The notes beneath the pieces are model-generated. The model was not told where the DNA came from, did no database searches, and was given only the letters and a program-made list of their open reading frames with translations. The position numbers and the translations under genes were made by a program. From NCBI GenBank assembly GCA_964414425.1, contig CAYPWL010000012.1, positions 1 to 64,000 of the forward strand: a stretch of DNA of 64,000 bases, given 5' to 3'. The stretch is from GYS-P2D sp964414425. GTDB taxonomy: Bacteria > Bacteroidota > Bacteroidia > Chitinophagales > Saprospiraceae. Below are positions 7,975 through 18,415 of the stretch, in pieces; within the stretch, counting starts at the first letter, position 1; the number at the start of each line of letters is the position of its first letter.

Positions 7975-10242
7975 TTATAAAATGTGCCTTTTCAATATCA
8001 CCTCCAATTCATGTAACAGCCGATCCGCATTGTTCTTGCTGAAGCACATGGGAGGTTTAATCTTAATGACATTGTTAGCAGGGCCATCGGTGCTGACGAG
8101 TAAAGAGCGCTCCCTCAATTCATTCTTAATGATCTTGGCGAGCTGAGTGTCAGGCTCTCTGGTCACTTTGTTTTTGATAAGGTCGATACCGATGAATAGA
8201 CCTGAACCACGTACATCGCCTATTGCGGCATATTGACTCTGCAACGCTCTACATTGCCCCATCAAGTAGTCACCGACTTTATGAGCGTGAGTTTGGAGAC
8301 CTTCCCTCTCTATAACTTCTAAGACAGCTTTGCCGATGACGCAGGATACAGGGTTACCACCAAATGAGCTGAAGAACTCCATCCCATTATCAAAGGCCTC
8401 GGCGATCTCAGATGTGCAGACTACTGCTGCCATGGGGTGTCCATTGCCGATAGGCTTGCCGAGGATTACGATATCTGGCACAACCTCATGCTGCTCATAT
8501 CCCCAAAAGTGCGTACCTACCCGTCCAAAACCTATCTGGACTTCGTCGGCTATACAGACACCTCCTTGGCTTCTGATGTATTTATACATTTTGCTCAGAT
8601 ATCCCGGAGGTAGTGGCACTTGGCCACCACAGCCTAATATAGATTCTGAGATAAATGCTCCGATCTCTTGATCGCTATTGGCTTCTATGAAATCTCGAGC
8701 ATATAGCGCACCCGCATCATCGCCTCTATGCTTACCTCTATACTGATCTGGCATAGCTGCTTCGATGATGTGTGCAGACCTCCCTGCGCCTCCCTTGTGA
8801 GCATACTTATAATGACTCACATCGATGCTACCTATAGTATTGCCATGATAGCCATGCTCCACTACTGCTACGTTCGTTTGAGTCGTATAGGTACGGGCCA
8901 TTCGTATCGCCAGATCACTGGCAGCACTACCTGAATTGACTAAAAACAGCTTATTGAGCCTCTCTGGAAAATAGCTCAACAGGTGATCCGAATAACTCGC
9001 CAAGCCATCGAAATGATATCGTGTATTGGTATTTAGTTGTGCCATGGCACGCTGACCAGCCTTAACGACATGCGGATGGCAGTGCCCAACATGTTTGATA
9101 TTGTTATATGCATCGAGGATGGCATTGCCCTCTGCGTCATACATATATTGAAATGCTGCGGACGACATATGAATCGGGCGATCATAGCTCAAACTCATGG
9201 CTTCACTAAAATTGCGGGACCGCACTGCGGCAATAGCTGAGCTATCTTCTGCCTGCACAGGTAGGTCACATGCCGATCTCCATGTCTGTGATGCTCGGTA
9301 TGGACTGATGCTGATCCATCTCCTCAGCAGCTCCCAAGCGGGTCGCTCGCTTACTGTGATGTACTCGCTGTCTGGTTTATCTCGCTTCGACTTAGCACTG
9401 TTGCACACACTTGTGCAGAGCCTCGCCGCTATAAGGTAATAGAGCAAGTCTATTTCCTCTTCCTTGAGCGGTATAATCTCATGATAAGCGCCGATAACGA
9501 TGTCTGCATCACCAATCGGGTCCTCTCGATCCATCAGCACATAGGTCAACCCGACTGCCAGCTCATTAATCAGGGAGCTATATACTATGTCGCCAAAATC
9601 GATAATACCCGTCACCGCATCATCACGGGTTAAGATATTCCAATCATTGGCATCATTATGTATGATGGATTTACGGAGTTGCGATAGCTGCGGCAATACA
9701 TGCTCCTTGTATTGTAGGAAAAAGTATTCCACCAGTTTTCGATCACTTGGATCTGTGAGATACTGGCATAATAGCTCGTTAAGCAAGAATTGATCTAAGT
9801 CCCACACCATGCGCTTAGCACAGATGGCCAAGGGCTTGATATCGGCTAACCGCTGATCTATAACTCCTAAGAAGTTCCCAAATGATGCCAGCAGAGACTG
9901 TGACACATCTGTTCGATCACCCCAGAAATCGCCTTCTAAGAAGCTCAGTAAGCGAAAGAATCGCTCGGGATATAAGTCGTCTCTTACGAGCTCTTCGCCG
10001 CTTTGATCTACGATCGCTTTTGGATATTGCTGACCTTGACTGCTGAGATGCTGTAGTACTACATTTTCGGCAGCTACGGTCTCATATGTCTCCGCCTTAT
10101 AACTATAAGACTTGAGGACATAAGACTCATCAAGACAGTTCACCCGATAGTTGGTACTGTCATAGCCTTCCATCGGTGTGAGATCAGTCACTGTAAGCCC
10201 CCACCGTCGCTCTAAAAGTACTATCATGGACTCCTTCACCAT
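7975..10242 (-). CDS. APH-like kinase fused to class III aminotransferase (AGXT2L-like)
   Basis: The 755-residue protein has two enzyme domains. Residues about 1-325 form an aminoglycoside-phosphotransferase-like kinase, with catalytic HNDANDWN (195-202) and the metal-binding IIDFGD (213-218). Residues about 345-755 form a PLP-dependent class III aminotransferase-fold domain, with NSGSAASD (436-443), DEVQIGFGR (566-574) and the PLP lysine Lys596 in ILGKPIGNGHP. In animals, hydroxylysine kinase and the AGXT2L phospho-lyases are separate proteins with these folds; they act in sequence by phosphorylating an amino alcohol and then eliminating phosphate. The fusion suggests the same two steps in one polypeptide, with hydroxylysine or ethanolamine-like substrates. 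That substrate is inference. Confidence 0.88.
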   Translation of the reverse strand: MVKESMIVLLERRWGLTVTDLTPMEGYDSTNYRVNCLDESYVLKSYSYKAETYETVAAENVVLQHLSSQGQQYPKAIVDQSGEELVRDDLYPERFFRLLSFLEGDFWGDRTDVSQSLLASFGNFLGVIDQRLADIKPLAICAKRMVWDLDQFLLNELLCQYLTDPSDRKLVEYFFLQYKEHVLPQLSQLRKSIIHNDANDWNILTRDDAVTGIIDFGDIVYSSLINELAVGLTYVLMDREDPIGDADIVIGAYHEIIPLKEEEIDLLYYLIAARLCTSVCNSAKSKRDKPDSEYITVSERPAWELLRRWISISPYRASQTWRSACDLPVQAEDSSAIAAVRSRNFSEAMSLSYDRPIHMSSAAFQYMYDAEGNAILDAYNNIKHVGHCHPHVVKAGQRAMAQLNTNTRYHFDGLASYSDHLLSYFPERLNKLFLVNSGSAASDLAIRMARTYTTQTNVAVVEHGYHGNTIGSIDVSHYKYAHKGGAGRSAHIIEAAMPDQYRGKHRGDDAGALYARDFIEANSDQEIGAFISESILGCGGQVPLPPGYLSKMYKYIRSQGGVCIADEVQIGFGRVGTHFWGYEQHEVVPDIVILGKPIGNGHPMAAVVCTSEIAEAFDNGMEFFSSFGGNPVSCVIGKAVLEVIEREGLQTHAHKVGDYLMGQCRALQSQYAAIGDVRGSGLFIGIDLIKNKVTREPDTQLAKIIKNELRERSLLVSTDGPANNVIKIKPPMCFSKNNADRLLHELEVILKRHIL

Positions 10243-10303
10243 GTGAAATAAGTGAATTTCTCAAGAATTTCATGTCTCTTGGAATAGTCATCTTTGTATA
10301 AAA

Positions 10304-11035
10304 TTGATCAGCGTGACTATCTATCACATTCTTAATGGAGATTCATTGGCAAACCGGTTTCCTGCTGATATAGTAGGTGAACAAATCATATGTCGTGAAT
10401 GCATGTGCACAGGTCCCGTCGATGCATCAAGCCTGCCCGCGCTCTATCAACAGCGCAAAAGCTATATAGAAGAACTTACTGGATCTACCGTTGACTATGA
10501 AACTGCTGGTGTACAAGAGTTTGAGCAAATTATAAATATCCCTGAGGACTCAGAAGTAAATCTCTGGTTTGAGTATGATCTATTTTGTCAGGTGAATCTA
10601 TGGTTCGTGCTGTACCTACTATCCATTACAGCAAAGCGAAAAACGATCAAGCTCGTACTGCCTGATGATCGCTCGCCATATGGATATCACAGATACAACG
10701 ATAATGATCTCAAGGAGCTCTTTAACAAGCGTCACACCATCAATGCCGATCAACAGATCGGAGCCATCTGGACAGCATACACCCTCAGAGATCCTATTAT
10801 GATGCGTGAGACCGGCAAGCTACTCACCGAAAGCAACCCTAAACTGAGTGAGGCAATATACCTACAGATAGAGCGATTAGAACCCGAAGAAGATCCCATC
10901 CTCACAAAACTCCGAGCTATCGTTACTGAGCTCAATACAGAAGATTTTGGGAGCATCTTTAGGCTGTTTCAAGAGCGTCATCTCTACTATGGACTCGGCG
11001 ACCTGCAGATGATGAACTTATTAAATAGGCTGTAA
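10304..11035 (+). CDS. DUF1835 domain-containing protein
   Basis: The 243-residue cytoplasmic protein opens with HILNGDSLANRFP, the hallmark of DUF1835, and continues with a conserved ICRECMCTGPVD segment. No catalytic function is established for this family. The start is TTG at 10304 or GTG at 10313; no ATG fits before the conserved domain. It is transcribed divergently from the fusion enzyme, with only about 60 bases between them, so the two may share a control region. Confidence 0.83.
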   Translation: MISVTIYHILNGDSLANRFPADIVGEQIICRECMCTGPVDASSLPALYQQRKSYIEELTGSTVDYETAGVQEFEQIINIPEDSEVNLWFEYDLFCQVNLWFVLYLLSITAKRKTIKLVLPDDRSPYGYHRYNDNDLKELFNKRHTINADQQIGAIWTAYTLRDPIMMRETGKLLTESNPKLSEAIYLQIERLEPEEDPILTKLRAIVTELNTEDFGSIFRLFQERHLYYGLGDLQMMNLLNRL

Positions 11036-11157
11036 AGACAATCAGAGCTACGTACAACGTACTATTCATATGATAGGTACATTACATTACTGGTACCGCA
11101 TCATAACACATGGCATAGATTTATTCTATATTTTTAGAGACCCATTAAAGACCTCTA

Positions 11158-13320
11158 TTGCGAAACATACCCAAGGCTCGGTACTCTATTGCTAATATTG
11201 TGTTACTGATACTGACAATCGGAGCACATACAATGGCGCAAGAGCAAAGTGCTGGATCAAAAAAAGATAGCTTACTCGCCCTATACAACAACCCAGACCT
11301 CCCGTCCGATACCAGATATCAAAGTCTCTATACCCTGATTAATGAAAATTATCTATTCTCTCAGCCAGATAGCGCTGAGTTACTGGCTAAAGAACTGATC
11401 AGCTTCTGCAAGGAAAATAAACTGATCGAGGGGCAGTTGAAAGCGCAAAATGTATTAGCGGTTACTTATGGTATCCGTAGCAAATTTGAAAGTGCTATTG
11501 AAGCTTTTAAAGCAATTGTATCCCTGAGCACGACCCAACAAGACCAATTAAGTCTTGCCTCTGCTTACGCCAATATAGGCAAATGCTATTATGAACTTAA
11601 AAGCATTTACGTCAGCTACGAGTACTTTCAAAAATCTTTGGAATATTTTCAAAGCTATTTAAACCAATGTACTGGTGACAAATGTCAGGACGCAGAAAGT
11701 GCCATGTTAGCGGTGTATAATAACCAGCTTGGAGTCTTGATCGACCTTAAAGAATATGAGCAGGCAACTATCTATGCGGACACATTAGATCGATCAATTT
11801 CTAAGATTAATAATGTCAATACAATCGTAGCTACCCACCGCAATATAGCAAGCTTAGACCTACAACTGGGAAAATATGACAGCGCCAAAGGTAGACTCAA
11901 AACACATATCCTCAATCAAGAGCACATCAAGGATAACACCTTACAGTATGCCGAGGTGCTACACCTTATGGGCGAGATTTCGCTCAAACAAAATGAGATG
12001 GACGCAGCAGAAGACTATTTTGCCGAGAGTTTATCTGTACGAGAAGACATCAATAATGTTTATGGCATTATCGATGCGAGTCAAAGTTTAGCAGGTCTCT
12101 ATATGACCGACAATCAGCATGATAAGGCTTACGATCTGTTAGTCAAATCAAAAACTCTCGCAGAAGAAAATCAGTTGGATTATGAGCTCCCTGAGCCTTA
12201 TAACCTCCTCTCGCAATACTACCAAAACATCAATCAACCCGCCAAAGCGCTGGAATACAATATCAAGTATCACTCTCTTAAAGACTCGCTACTTCAAGAT
12301 CAGACCAATAGACTAAAGCTTGATATCGAAGAAAGGCTAAAATATCAATCTGAAGTTGAATCTCAACAGTCATCATTGCTTATCGAAGCACAAAAGTTAA
12401 TAGCTACGAGGAGGTTACTATTTATAAGCTCAGTCATGACGGCATTCCTTGCGCTATTCAGTATACTATTATACAAGACATATAGGAGGGCAAAAAAGTA
12501 TCAGCGGGAACTGAAATTCAAGAATCTAGAGCTACAAAAAAACAGGGAAATCATCAATGAAAAAAATGAGGCACTTAATGCCCGAAACGAGGACTTGAAA
12601 AACTTCGCCTATGTTGCTGCACACGATCTGAAAGCGCCCCTCAGGACCATCGGAAATTTTAGCAAGCTATTTGAACGCAAGTACGGAGATCAGATTCATG
12701 AGGATGATTCGGCATGGTTAAGTTTTATAATTGATGATTCCAAGAGGTTATCTAAAATGGTCGATAACATCCTAAGCTATAGCAATATCAAAACCAATCT
12801 AAGCGATCGAGAAGTCATAGATCTTAATCACGTGGTGGACGTGGTATTTAAGCAGTTAGACGAGCTCATAGCATCATCTCAAATCAAGATTAACTACAAT
12901 ATCCAAGAACTCCCTAAAGTAGAGTCTTACTACTCTATGCTACTACAGTTGTTCATGAATATCATCAGCAACAGTATAAAATTCACTCAGGACAGTAAGC
13001 AAAATATCATCAATATCGGATGGGAAGAACAGGATGAGACAACCCTCAAATTTTATATTTCTGATCAAGGCAAAGGTATGGCTCAAGAGTCAGTGACCAA
13101 CATATTTGAAATGTTTTCAAAGAATGACGTATCCAATAACCTATCAGGTAGCGGCATTGGATTGGCAACGTGCAAGAGTATTGTTGAGTTTTTAGGCGGT
13201 GAGATCTATGCCGAATCAACACTTAATCAAGGCACCACGATTCACTTTACTATGGCCATACAAAAGAAAGAAGGGGATGTCTATCTCATCGATGATGACA
13301 ATGTCGATTCTATAGTGTAA
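11158..13320 (+). CDS. TPR sensor histidine kinase with truncated receiver tail
   Basis: The 720-residue membrane sensor begins with a signal peptide (ANIVLLILTIGAHTMAQ) after a TTG start. Residues about 40-400 are tetratricopeptide repeats exposed to the periplasm, followed by a transmembrane helix at about 420-442 and a coiled coil. The kinase core has the phospho-accepting His489 in AHDLKAPLR, the N box NIISNSIKF, the G1 box DQGKGM and the G2 box GSGIGLA. After the kinase core, the last residues (VYLIDDDNVDSIV) resemble the first strand and acidic pair of a response-regulator receiver domain, but the frame stops there. It may once have been a hybrid kinase. No response regulator gene is adjacent. 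Confidence 0.9.
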   Translation: MRNIPKARYSIANIVLLILTIGAHTMAQEQSAGSKKDSLLALYNNPDLPSDTRYQSLYTLINENYLFSQPDSAELLAKELISFCKENKLIEGQLKAQNVLAVTYGIRSKFESAIEAFKAIVSLSTTQQDQLSLASAYANIGKCYYELKSIYVSYEYFQKSLEYFQSYLNQCTGDKCQDAESAMLAVYNNQLGVLIDLKEYEQATIYADTLDRSISKINNVNTIVATHRNIASLDLQLGKYDSAKGRLKTHILNQEHIKDNTLQYAEVLHLMGEISLKQNEMDAAEDYFAESLSVREDINNVYGIIDASQSLAGLYMTDNQHDKAYDLLVKSKTLAEENQLDYELPEPYNLLSQYYQNINQPAKALEYNIKYHSLKDSLLQDQTNRLKLDIEERLKYQSEVESQQSSLLIEAQKLIATRRLLFISSVMTAFLALFSILLYKTYRRAKKYQRELKFKNLELQKNREIINEKNEALNARNEDLKNFAYVAAHDLKAPLRTIGNFSKLFERKYGDQIHEDDSAWLSFIIDDSKRLSKMVDNILSYSNIKTNLSDREVIDLNHVVDVVFKQLDELIASSQIKINYNIQELPKVESYYSMLLQLFMNIISNSIKFTQDSKQNIINIGWEEQDETTLKFYISDQGKGMAQESVTNIFEMFSKNDVSNNLSGSGIGLATCKSIVEFLGGEIYAESTLNQGTTIHFTMAIQKKEGDVYLIDDDNVDSIV

Positions 13321-13370
13321 GAATTCGGGTAAACACTTTATATCACTTCAACGAAGCCTGATAGATCGTC

Positions 13371-14207
13371 TTATATCTCAGGCAACACTCTCCGCTTCTT
13401 CAGGTACCATTCGATTAATAGTACTCCAACAACCAAAAGTACCAACTGACCATATAAACCAATCATCTCTGTATAAGCTTGATCACGCTCACTGATATCT
13501 GCTGGATAGTCTATCATCCATATAGCGTTATTACTATCCTTTAAGCCAAATGCATTAAGTACAACATTAGCCCCTACATGGATACCTGTAGGCACCGCCA
13601 AACCTCTGGACCAGATAGCCGACAGTCCATATATGATACCCCATATCCCTGGACCCAACAATTGGGTGATAAATGAAGCACCCGTCATATCATGGTAATA
13701 AGCGAATAATATCGAGGTAATGATGATGGTCGATCGTAGACCTATGACCCCGTTAAGCCTAAAGAATACGAACCCTCTAAAAGCGACCTCTTCCATAAAT
13801 GCCATGGGCAGGATCGCCAACATGAAGAACAACGCCATAGGAATATCTGAAGTTATATCTCTGTTGAGCTGTAACTCCGTCAACTGTACAATGGCACTGA
13901 GCATCACACCTGCGATAGCCGTACCAATCAGCAGACCATATAGTAGCCTTATTGGAGTTTTAGATGTCCAATTAAGACCGATTTGATCCATAGTGACTCC
14001 ATTATATCTGGCAACTGGATAAGTAATGATAAGTACGAGTAGCGTACCCAAAGTCCCTGAGATGAACCATTTAAAATCTTCAGCTACGGTGAGAGGGAGC
14101 AAAAAGAACAAGTGCAGGCTTGCCATCCAGATCAAAGGAACGGCCAGTGCCGACAGTATTATGTTCTTCTGCTCATTCATGAGTGTTGTAAGATGAGTCG
14201 TTAGCAT
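13371..14207 (-). CDS. CPBP family intramembrane metalloprotease
   Basis: The 278-residue polytopic membrane protein carries the three CPBP (Abi/CAAX protease) motifs: EEVAFRG with Glu139, Glu140 and Arg144; FAYYHD with His172; and GIHVGANV with His210 and Asn214. Members of this family are related to Rce1 and cleave prenylated or membrane substrates; in bacteria many have unknown roles. The ATG at 14207 is used here, but the next Met (residue 10) is equally possible. It converges with the histidine kinase gene. Confidence 0.92.
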   Translation of the reverse strand: MLTTHLTTLMNEQKNIILSALAVPLIWMASLHLFFLLPLTVAEDFKWFISGTLGTLLVLIITYPVARYNGVTMDQIGLNWTSKTPIRLLYGLLIGTAIAGVMLSAIVQLTELQLNRDITSDIPMALFFMLAILPMAFMEEVAFRGFVFFRLNGVIGLRSTIIITSILFAYYHDMTGASFITQLLGPGIWGIIYGLSAIWSRGLAVPTGIHVGANVVLNAFGLKDSNNAIWMIDYPADISERDQAYTEMIGLYGQLVLLVVGVLLIEWYLKKRRVLPEI

Positions 14208-14380
14208 TCAAAGTAACATCATTAATCGCTTCAACTAAGAACTGAGTGTTTACCCCTAATTTTATCAATTCTTCATAACTGTTAATACGATTTAACAGCC
14301 GGTAGTCGTCTTTATCCAAGCATTTGTAGAACTAATGCACGCCCAAGCGCATAGTATAGTAAGTTGCTTCTCATTGATAC

Positions 14381-14593
14381 ATGAAAAATATAAATCCATC
14401 CATGAAATACGTCGTACTAACTATCGGCATCATCACATTAATCTATACACTCCACGTCATGCTCCTGCACACCATAGATATCAGCATCGTTCTCCCTGGT
14501 ACCTTGAGCATTGTACTTATCGGATATGCTCAGCTATTAGAGTGGATAGATGATCAAAAAGAAATAAGAGATCTCTACAAAACCTTTGGTTAA
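14381..14593 (+). CDS. Small membrane protein, unknown
   Basis: This 70-residue frame has two hydrophobic segments, about residues 9-27 and 34-50, and a charged tail (EWIDDQKEIRDLYKTF). An overlapping frame from 14335 encodes an unconvincing peptide rich in His and Arg, so 14381 is preferred. It converges with the large BNR protein gene ten bases downstream. No family is recognised. Confidence 0.5.
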   Translation: MKNINPSMKYVVLTIGIITLIYTLHVMLLHTIDISIVLPGTLSIVLIGYAQLLEWIDDQKEIRDLYKTFG

Positions 14594-14603
14594 TATGATC
14601 CTA

Positions 14604-17600
14604 TCACTTATCATCCTCCTTTATAATTATATAATCAATCGCTCTCTGTCTGATTAAGTCATTGAGTCGAGGTATCGATTGAGTCTTCACGTGATCATAG
14701 ACCTCAAGAAGTGCATCAATCTCTTTGATCAATACATCCTTGACCTCTACGGCTTGATCCGTTGGCGGATAATCTCCGATCTGAGCCAACGAGTTGAGGT
14801 GAGCCAACTTATTAGTCAGTCGTATCGGAAAATTCAATGGATCTTGTCTACTTCTATTCTTAGTCTGATAGAGACTCGTCTCCACCGATTGCAGCGTACT
14901 ATCAATATCCCCAATCAATTGGGTGATCTCTTCATCGTCGGCTATCACATCACTATACTTCTTGACCTGGTCGTTGACCTCTCTGATTTCGATTATAGCT
15001 TCGTGAGCGCTGCTCACCGTGGTATTGATCTCATTGATAAATTCAAACTGTGCCCGATAGTCGGCATCTGTTAACCCCAATCGTGGATCGCCTAAGATGT
15101 TGAATTCTTTTTTCATTACAGCTCCATTAACCATGAGCGTGACGCTATACGCACCAGGTGCGGCCTTAGCGCCTGTCATCGAGCCCCACCACATGATCAT
15201 ACCCTCAAAATCCGTGGCATCATCATATTTCATATCCCAGTTAAACATATTGCCTCCCTCCTTAAGGTCGGTGAGCTTGAGGTCTTTGTTATCAGCATGG
15301 GTAGAGTATGTCTTAATGACCTCGCCAGATGGGTCCGCATAAGTGAGAGTTATGGTATCCTGATCCTCTTCATACTTAGAGAGGTAGAAATGTGTCATCA
15401 CGCCTGATGGGTGATTCTGCCCTACCCCTTTGGCATTCGCGCTCTGACCTCCACCATATCGATAAGAGTCCATCGGAGCATACAACCCATAGTCAAAATC
15501 TGACTTCTCCTCTAAGACTTGATGTATTACTGTCAAGTCATCTATGATCCACAGACTGCGCCCCTGTGTGGCTACGATCAGGTTATTATCCTTAATGGTG
15601 AGATCTGTAATCGGTACAATCGGCAGGTTTAACTGAAAGGAATGCCAGTTCGCCCCGTCATCATAGCTGATATACATACCTGTCTCAGTACCTGCATATA
15701 GCAAGCCTTCTCTATCAGGATCAACTCTCACTACTCTGGTGAAGTGATCATCAGGGATACCATTAGTGATTTTTCGCCAAGTAGCTCCGTAATCATTCGT
15801 TTTGTAGATGTATGGACGGAAGTCTCCGCCTTTGTATAGAGTCCCTGCTACATAGCAAGTTCCTGCATCTCTTGGGTCAGGGTCTACACTATTGATCATC
15901 AGATACTTAGGAGCTCCCGATGGTGTCACATCTGTCCAATTGTCTCCGCCATCTCGAGTCACGTGAAGTAGTCCGTCATCAGAACCTACCCAGATCAAGC
16001 CTTCTTCGACAGGAGACTCAGCTGCTGCAAATATCGTAGCATAGTACTCTACTCCTGTATTGTCCTTAGTGATCGGTCCTCCTGATGGACCCAACTTTTC
16101 TGGTTCTGCACGGGTTAAGTCTGGACTGATTATCGACCAAGACTGTCCCTCGTTAGTACTTAGATGTAGGTGGTTAGACCCCGTATATAGTCTGTCACTA
16201 TCATGAGGTGAAAAGAAAATGGGGAAATTCCACTGGAAGCGGTACTTCATCCCCTCAGCGCCATGACCCATCGGGTTGTCCGGATAGACATTGATGGCAC
16301 GATTGACATCAAGCTTATGATCTTGGCGTGTTAGGTAACCGCCATAACTACCGCCATAGACGATATCATCATCATCAGGATCTACGGCTATATGTGCTGA
16401 CTCACCACCGGCTGTAGACTCCCAATCACTCTCATCAATTACCCTCCCCTTAGACCTGTGATTGATACGTATTGTGCTATTGTCTTGTTGAGCTACATAG
16501 ATCCGATATGGGAAGGCGTTATCCGTTGTTACTCTATAAAACTGCGCCGTAGGCTGATTATGATAGGTACTCCATGTTTGTCCGCCATCATAGGTGACTT
16601 GGGCGCCACCATCATCACCGATGATCATGCGGTTAGGGTCTTCTGGAGCGATCCATAAGTCATGATGATCTCCATGTGGCGCACGTGATGGTTCGAATGT
16701 CTTACCACCATCAGTGCTGCCATGATAAGCCACATTGACTACATAGACCTTGTCCGCATCATGAGTATCTGCATAAATACGTGTATAGTACCAAGCCCGT
16801 TGTCTTAGCGCTCTGCTATCATTGGTTTTTTTCCAAGTGTCTCCGCCGTCATCTGAGCGGTAGACCCCTCCTTTATCGTTCTCGATGATGGCCCAAATGC
16901 GATCGCTATTTACCGGCGATACCGTAACCCCAGAGATACCCCATGTGCCGTCAGGTAAACCTTCATTGCCCGTAATCTCTGTCCATGTCTCTCCACTATC
17001 GGTACTCTTCCAAAGGCCAGAGCCCTCACCACCCGACTCTAAGCTATATGGTGTACGCTTTACTCTCCACGAGCTGGCGAATAGGTTTCTGCTATTATTA
17101 GGGTCGATGATCAGATCAACTACGCCCACCTCATCATTGATAAAGAGCACTTTATTCCATGTCTTACCTCCGTCCGTAGTCTTGAATACGCCACGCTCTG
17201 CATGAGGGGCATATAGATTACCCATCACTGCGGCATAGGCGATGTCAGCGTTATGTGGATCGATGCGCACTCGTGACACATGACGACTATCCTTAAGTCC
17301 GATATGTGTCCAGTTCTTCCCGCCATCGATAGTCCTCCACAGTCCGTATCCATAGGATACGTTGCCTCTTACAGTTTTCTCTCCGCCACCTACGTAGATC
17401 ACGTTGGGGTCAGACTGTGCCACGGCTATAGAGCCAATTGAGCCACCAAAGAAGCCATCAGAGATATTCTCCCATGAGCGACCACCATCGGTAGTCTTCC
17501 AAACGCCACCCCCTGTGGCACCGAAGTAAAATAGGTTCGGCTTACCTGGAACTCCTGTCACAGCACATGATCGCCCTCCTCTGTAAGGACCTATTGAGCG

Positions 17601-17720
17601 ATACTCGAGTGAACTATAATATTTCTCGACAGGGTTAGTCGTAGCAGACTGTCCATAGAGTGAAAGGTCAGCGCTTAAAACACCCCCCAGCAAAATGATA
17701 AGGAAAGTAATATTTTTCAT
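14604..17720 (-). CDS. Secreted BNR/sortilin-like beta-propeller protein
   Basis: The 1038-residue exported protein has a signal peptide (ITFLIILLGGVLSADLSLYGQ). Residues about 40-740 hold many Asp-box (BNR) motifs such as TTDGGRSW, TTDGGKTW, SDDGGDTW and TRDGGDNW, which form beta-propeller blades as in VPS10/sortilin domains and some glycosyl hydrolases. The C-terminal 280 residues contain a beta-rich FlgD-like segment (DLKEGGNMFNWDMKYDDA) and then a helical region. Related proteins are common in Bacteroidota and are often labelled glycosyl hydrolase, but no catalytic residues can be identified here. It lacks a T9SS C-terminal domain and is probably periplasmic. Confidence 0.9.
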   Translation of the reverse strand: MKNITFLIILLGGVLSADLSLYGQSATTNPVEKYYSSLEYRSIGPYRGGRSCAVTGVPGKPNLFYFGATGGGVWKTTDGGRSWENISDGFFGGSIGSIAVAQSDPNVIYVGGGEKTVRGNVSYGYGLWRTIDGGKNWTHIGLKDSRHVSRVRIDPHNADIAYAAVMGNLYAPHAERGVFKTTDGGKTWNKVLFINDEVGVVDLIIDPNNSRNLFASSWRVKRTPYSLESGGEGSGLWKSTDSGETWTEITGNEGLPDGTWGISGVTVSPVNSDRIWAIIENDKGGVYRSDDGGDTWKKTNDSRALRQRAWYYTRIYADTHDADKVYVVNVAYHGSTDGGKTFEPSRAPHGDHHDLWIAPEDPNRMIIGDDGGAQVTYDGGQTWSTYHNQPTAQFYRVTTDNAFPYRIYVAQQDNSTIRINHRSKGRVIDESDWESTAGGESAHIAVDPDDDDIVYGGSYGGYLTRQDHKLDVNRAINVYPDNPMGHGAEGMKYRFQWNFPIFFSPHDSDRLYTGSNHLHLSTNEGQSWSIISPDLTRAEPEKLGPSGGPITKDNTGVEYYATIFAAAESPVEEGLIWVGSDDGLLHVTRDGGDNWTDVTPSGAPKYLMINSVDPDPRDAGTCYVAGTLYKGGDFRPYIYKTNDYGATWRKITNGIPDDHFTRVVRVDPDREGLLYAGTETGMYISYDDGANWHSFQLNLPIVPITDLTIKDNNLIVATQGRSLWIIDDLTVIHQVLEEKSDFDYGLYAPMDSYRYGGGQSANAKGVGQNHPSGVMTHFYLSKYEEDQDTITLTYADPSGEVIKTYSTHADNKDLKLTDLKEGGNMFNWDMKYDDATDFEGMIMWWGSMTGAKAAPGAYSVTLMVNGAVMKKEFNILGDPRLGLTDADYRAQFEFINEINTTVSSAHEAIIEIREVNDQVKKYSDVIADDEEITQLIGDIDSTLQSVETSLYQTKNRSRQDPLNFPIRLTNKLAHLNSLAQIGDYPPTDQAVEVKDVLIKEIDALLEVYDHVKTQSIPRLNDLIRQRAIDYIIIKEDDK

Positions 17721-17981
17721 ACGTCTTGGATATAGTGACTAAAGAAAAGAAAATGTCAGGAGAGTAGAAGTGCTGTAGGTGGATAAATTGAGGGAATTGG
17801 TGTGCTACAGGGTTGGAGACCACCTAATGTTACCAACTTGGCTCCTCCAGAGCAAGCTAATAGAAATCGAGTGCCCACATTATATCGTAACGTGCGAACA
17901 ATAAATATATCAGTACAAAAAGCCTATTATTGAAGACACTTATGACTCACCTATCTATCAACTCCAAAGTCTCTCGTAATC

Positions 17982-18368
17982 ATGACTCTCAGTAATAATG
18001 AGATGGAGTTTCGGCAAAAGGTATGGGACGCACTTTCTAACTTCTATTTAGATACTGAACTGACCAAGGATGATTATGACGTTATAGCTGAAGCGCTAAT
18101 CAACTCCAATCTGTCGATAGAGCAGTTAAAGGAAATTGACAAATATGAAGTCTACCCAACTCTTCAATTCAACCTACTGAGCCCTGCAGGTGAATGGGCA
18201 GGATTTGATCGTGCTTGGCTTAATGATCAATGCCATAAAAATATGAAAGGTAAAGATAGTCGGGTGCGGAGGGTTGTGATAGACTGTACTAATCGACTGT
18301 TTTATTGGATGAGAAGTAAGCATTGGGAGGAGCTGGAGATTAGAATGAAATCAACTGCACAACTTTGA
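17982..18368 (+). CDS. DUF7079-like protein
   Basis: The 128-residue cytoplasmic protein contains KVWDALSNFYLDTELT and FNLLSPAGEWAGFDRAWL, a pattern I recognise from a family of short uncharacterised proteins (DUF7079). It has no membrane segment or signal peptide. No operon partner is present, since flanking genes face other ways. The function is unknown and the family name is from memory. Confidence 0.75.
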   Translation: MTLSNNEMEFRQKVWDALSNFYLDTELTKDDYDVIAEALINSNLSIEQLKEIDKYEVYPTLQFNLLSPAGEWAGFDRAWLNDQCHKNMKGKDSRVRRVVIDCTNRLFYWMRSKHWEELEIRMKSTAQL

Positions 18369-18415
18369 AGGGTAAAGGAAATCCGTATCCACAGTTTTAC
18401 ATTTCATACCGTTAT

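Noticed and set aside
14335..14553. A 72-residue frame overlapping the small membrane protein.
   Set aside because: It is His/Arg-rich without domain or hydrophobic logic, while the 14381 frame has two membrane-like helices.
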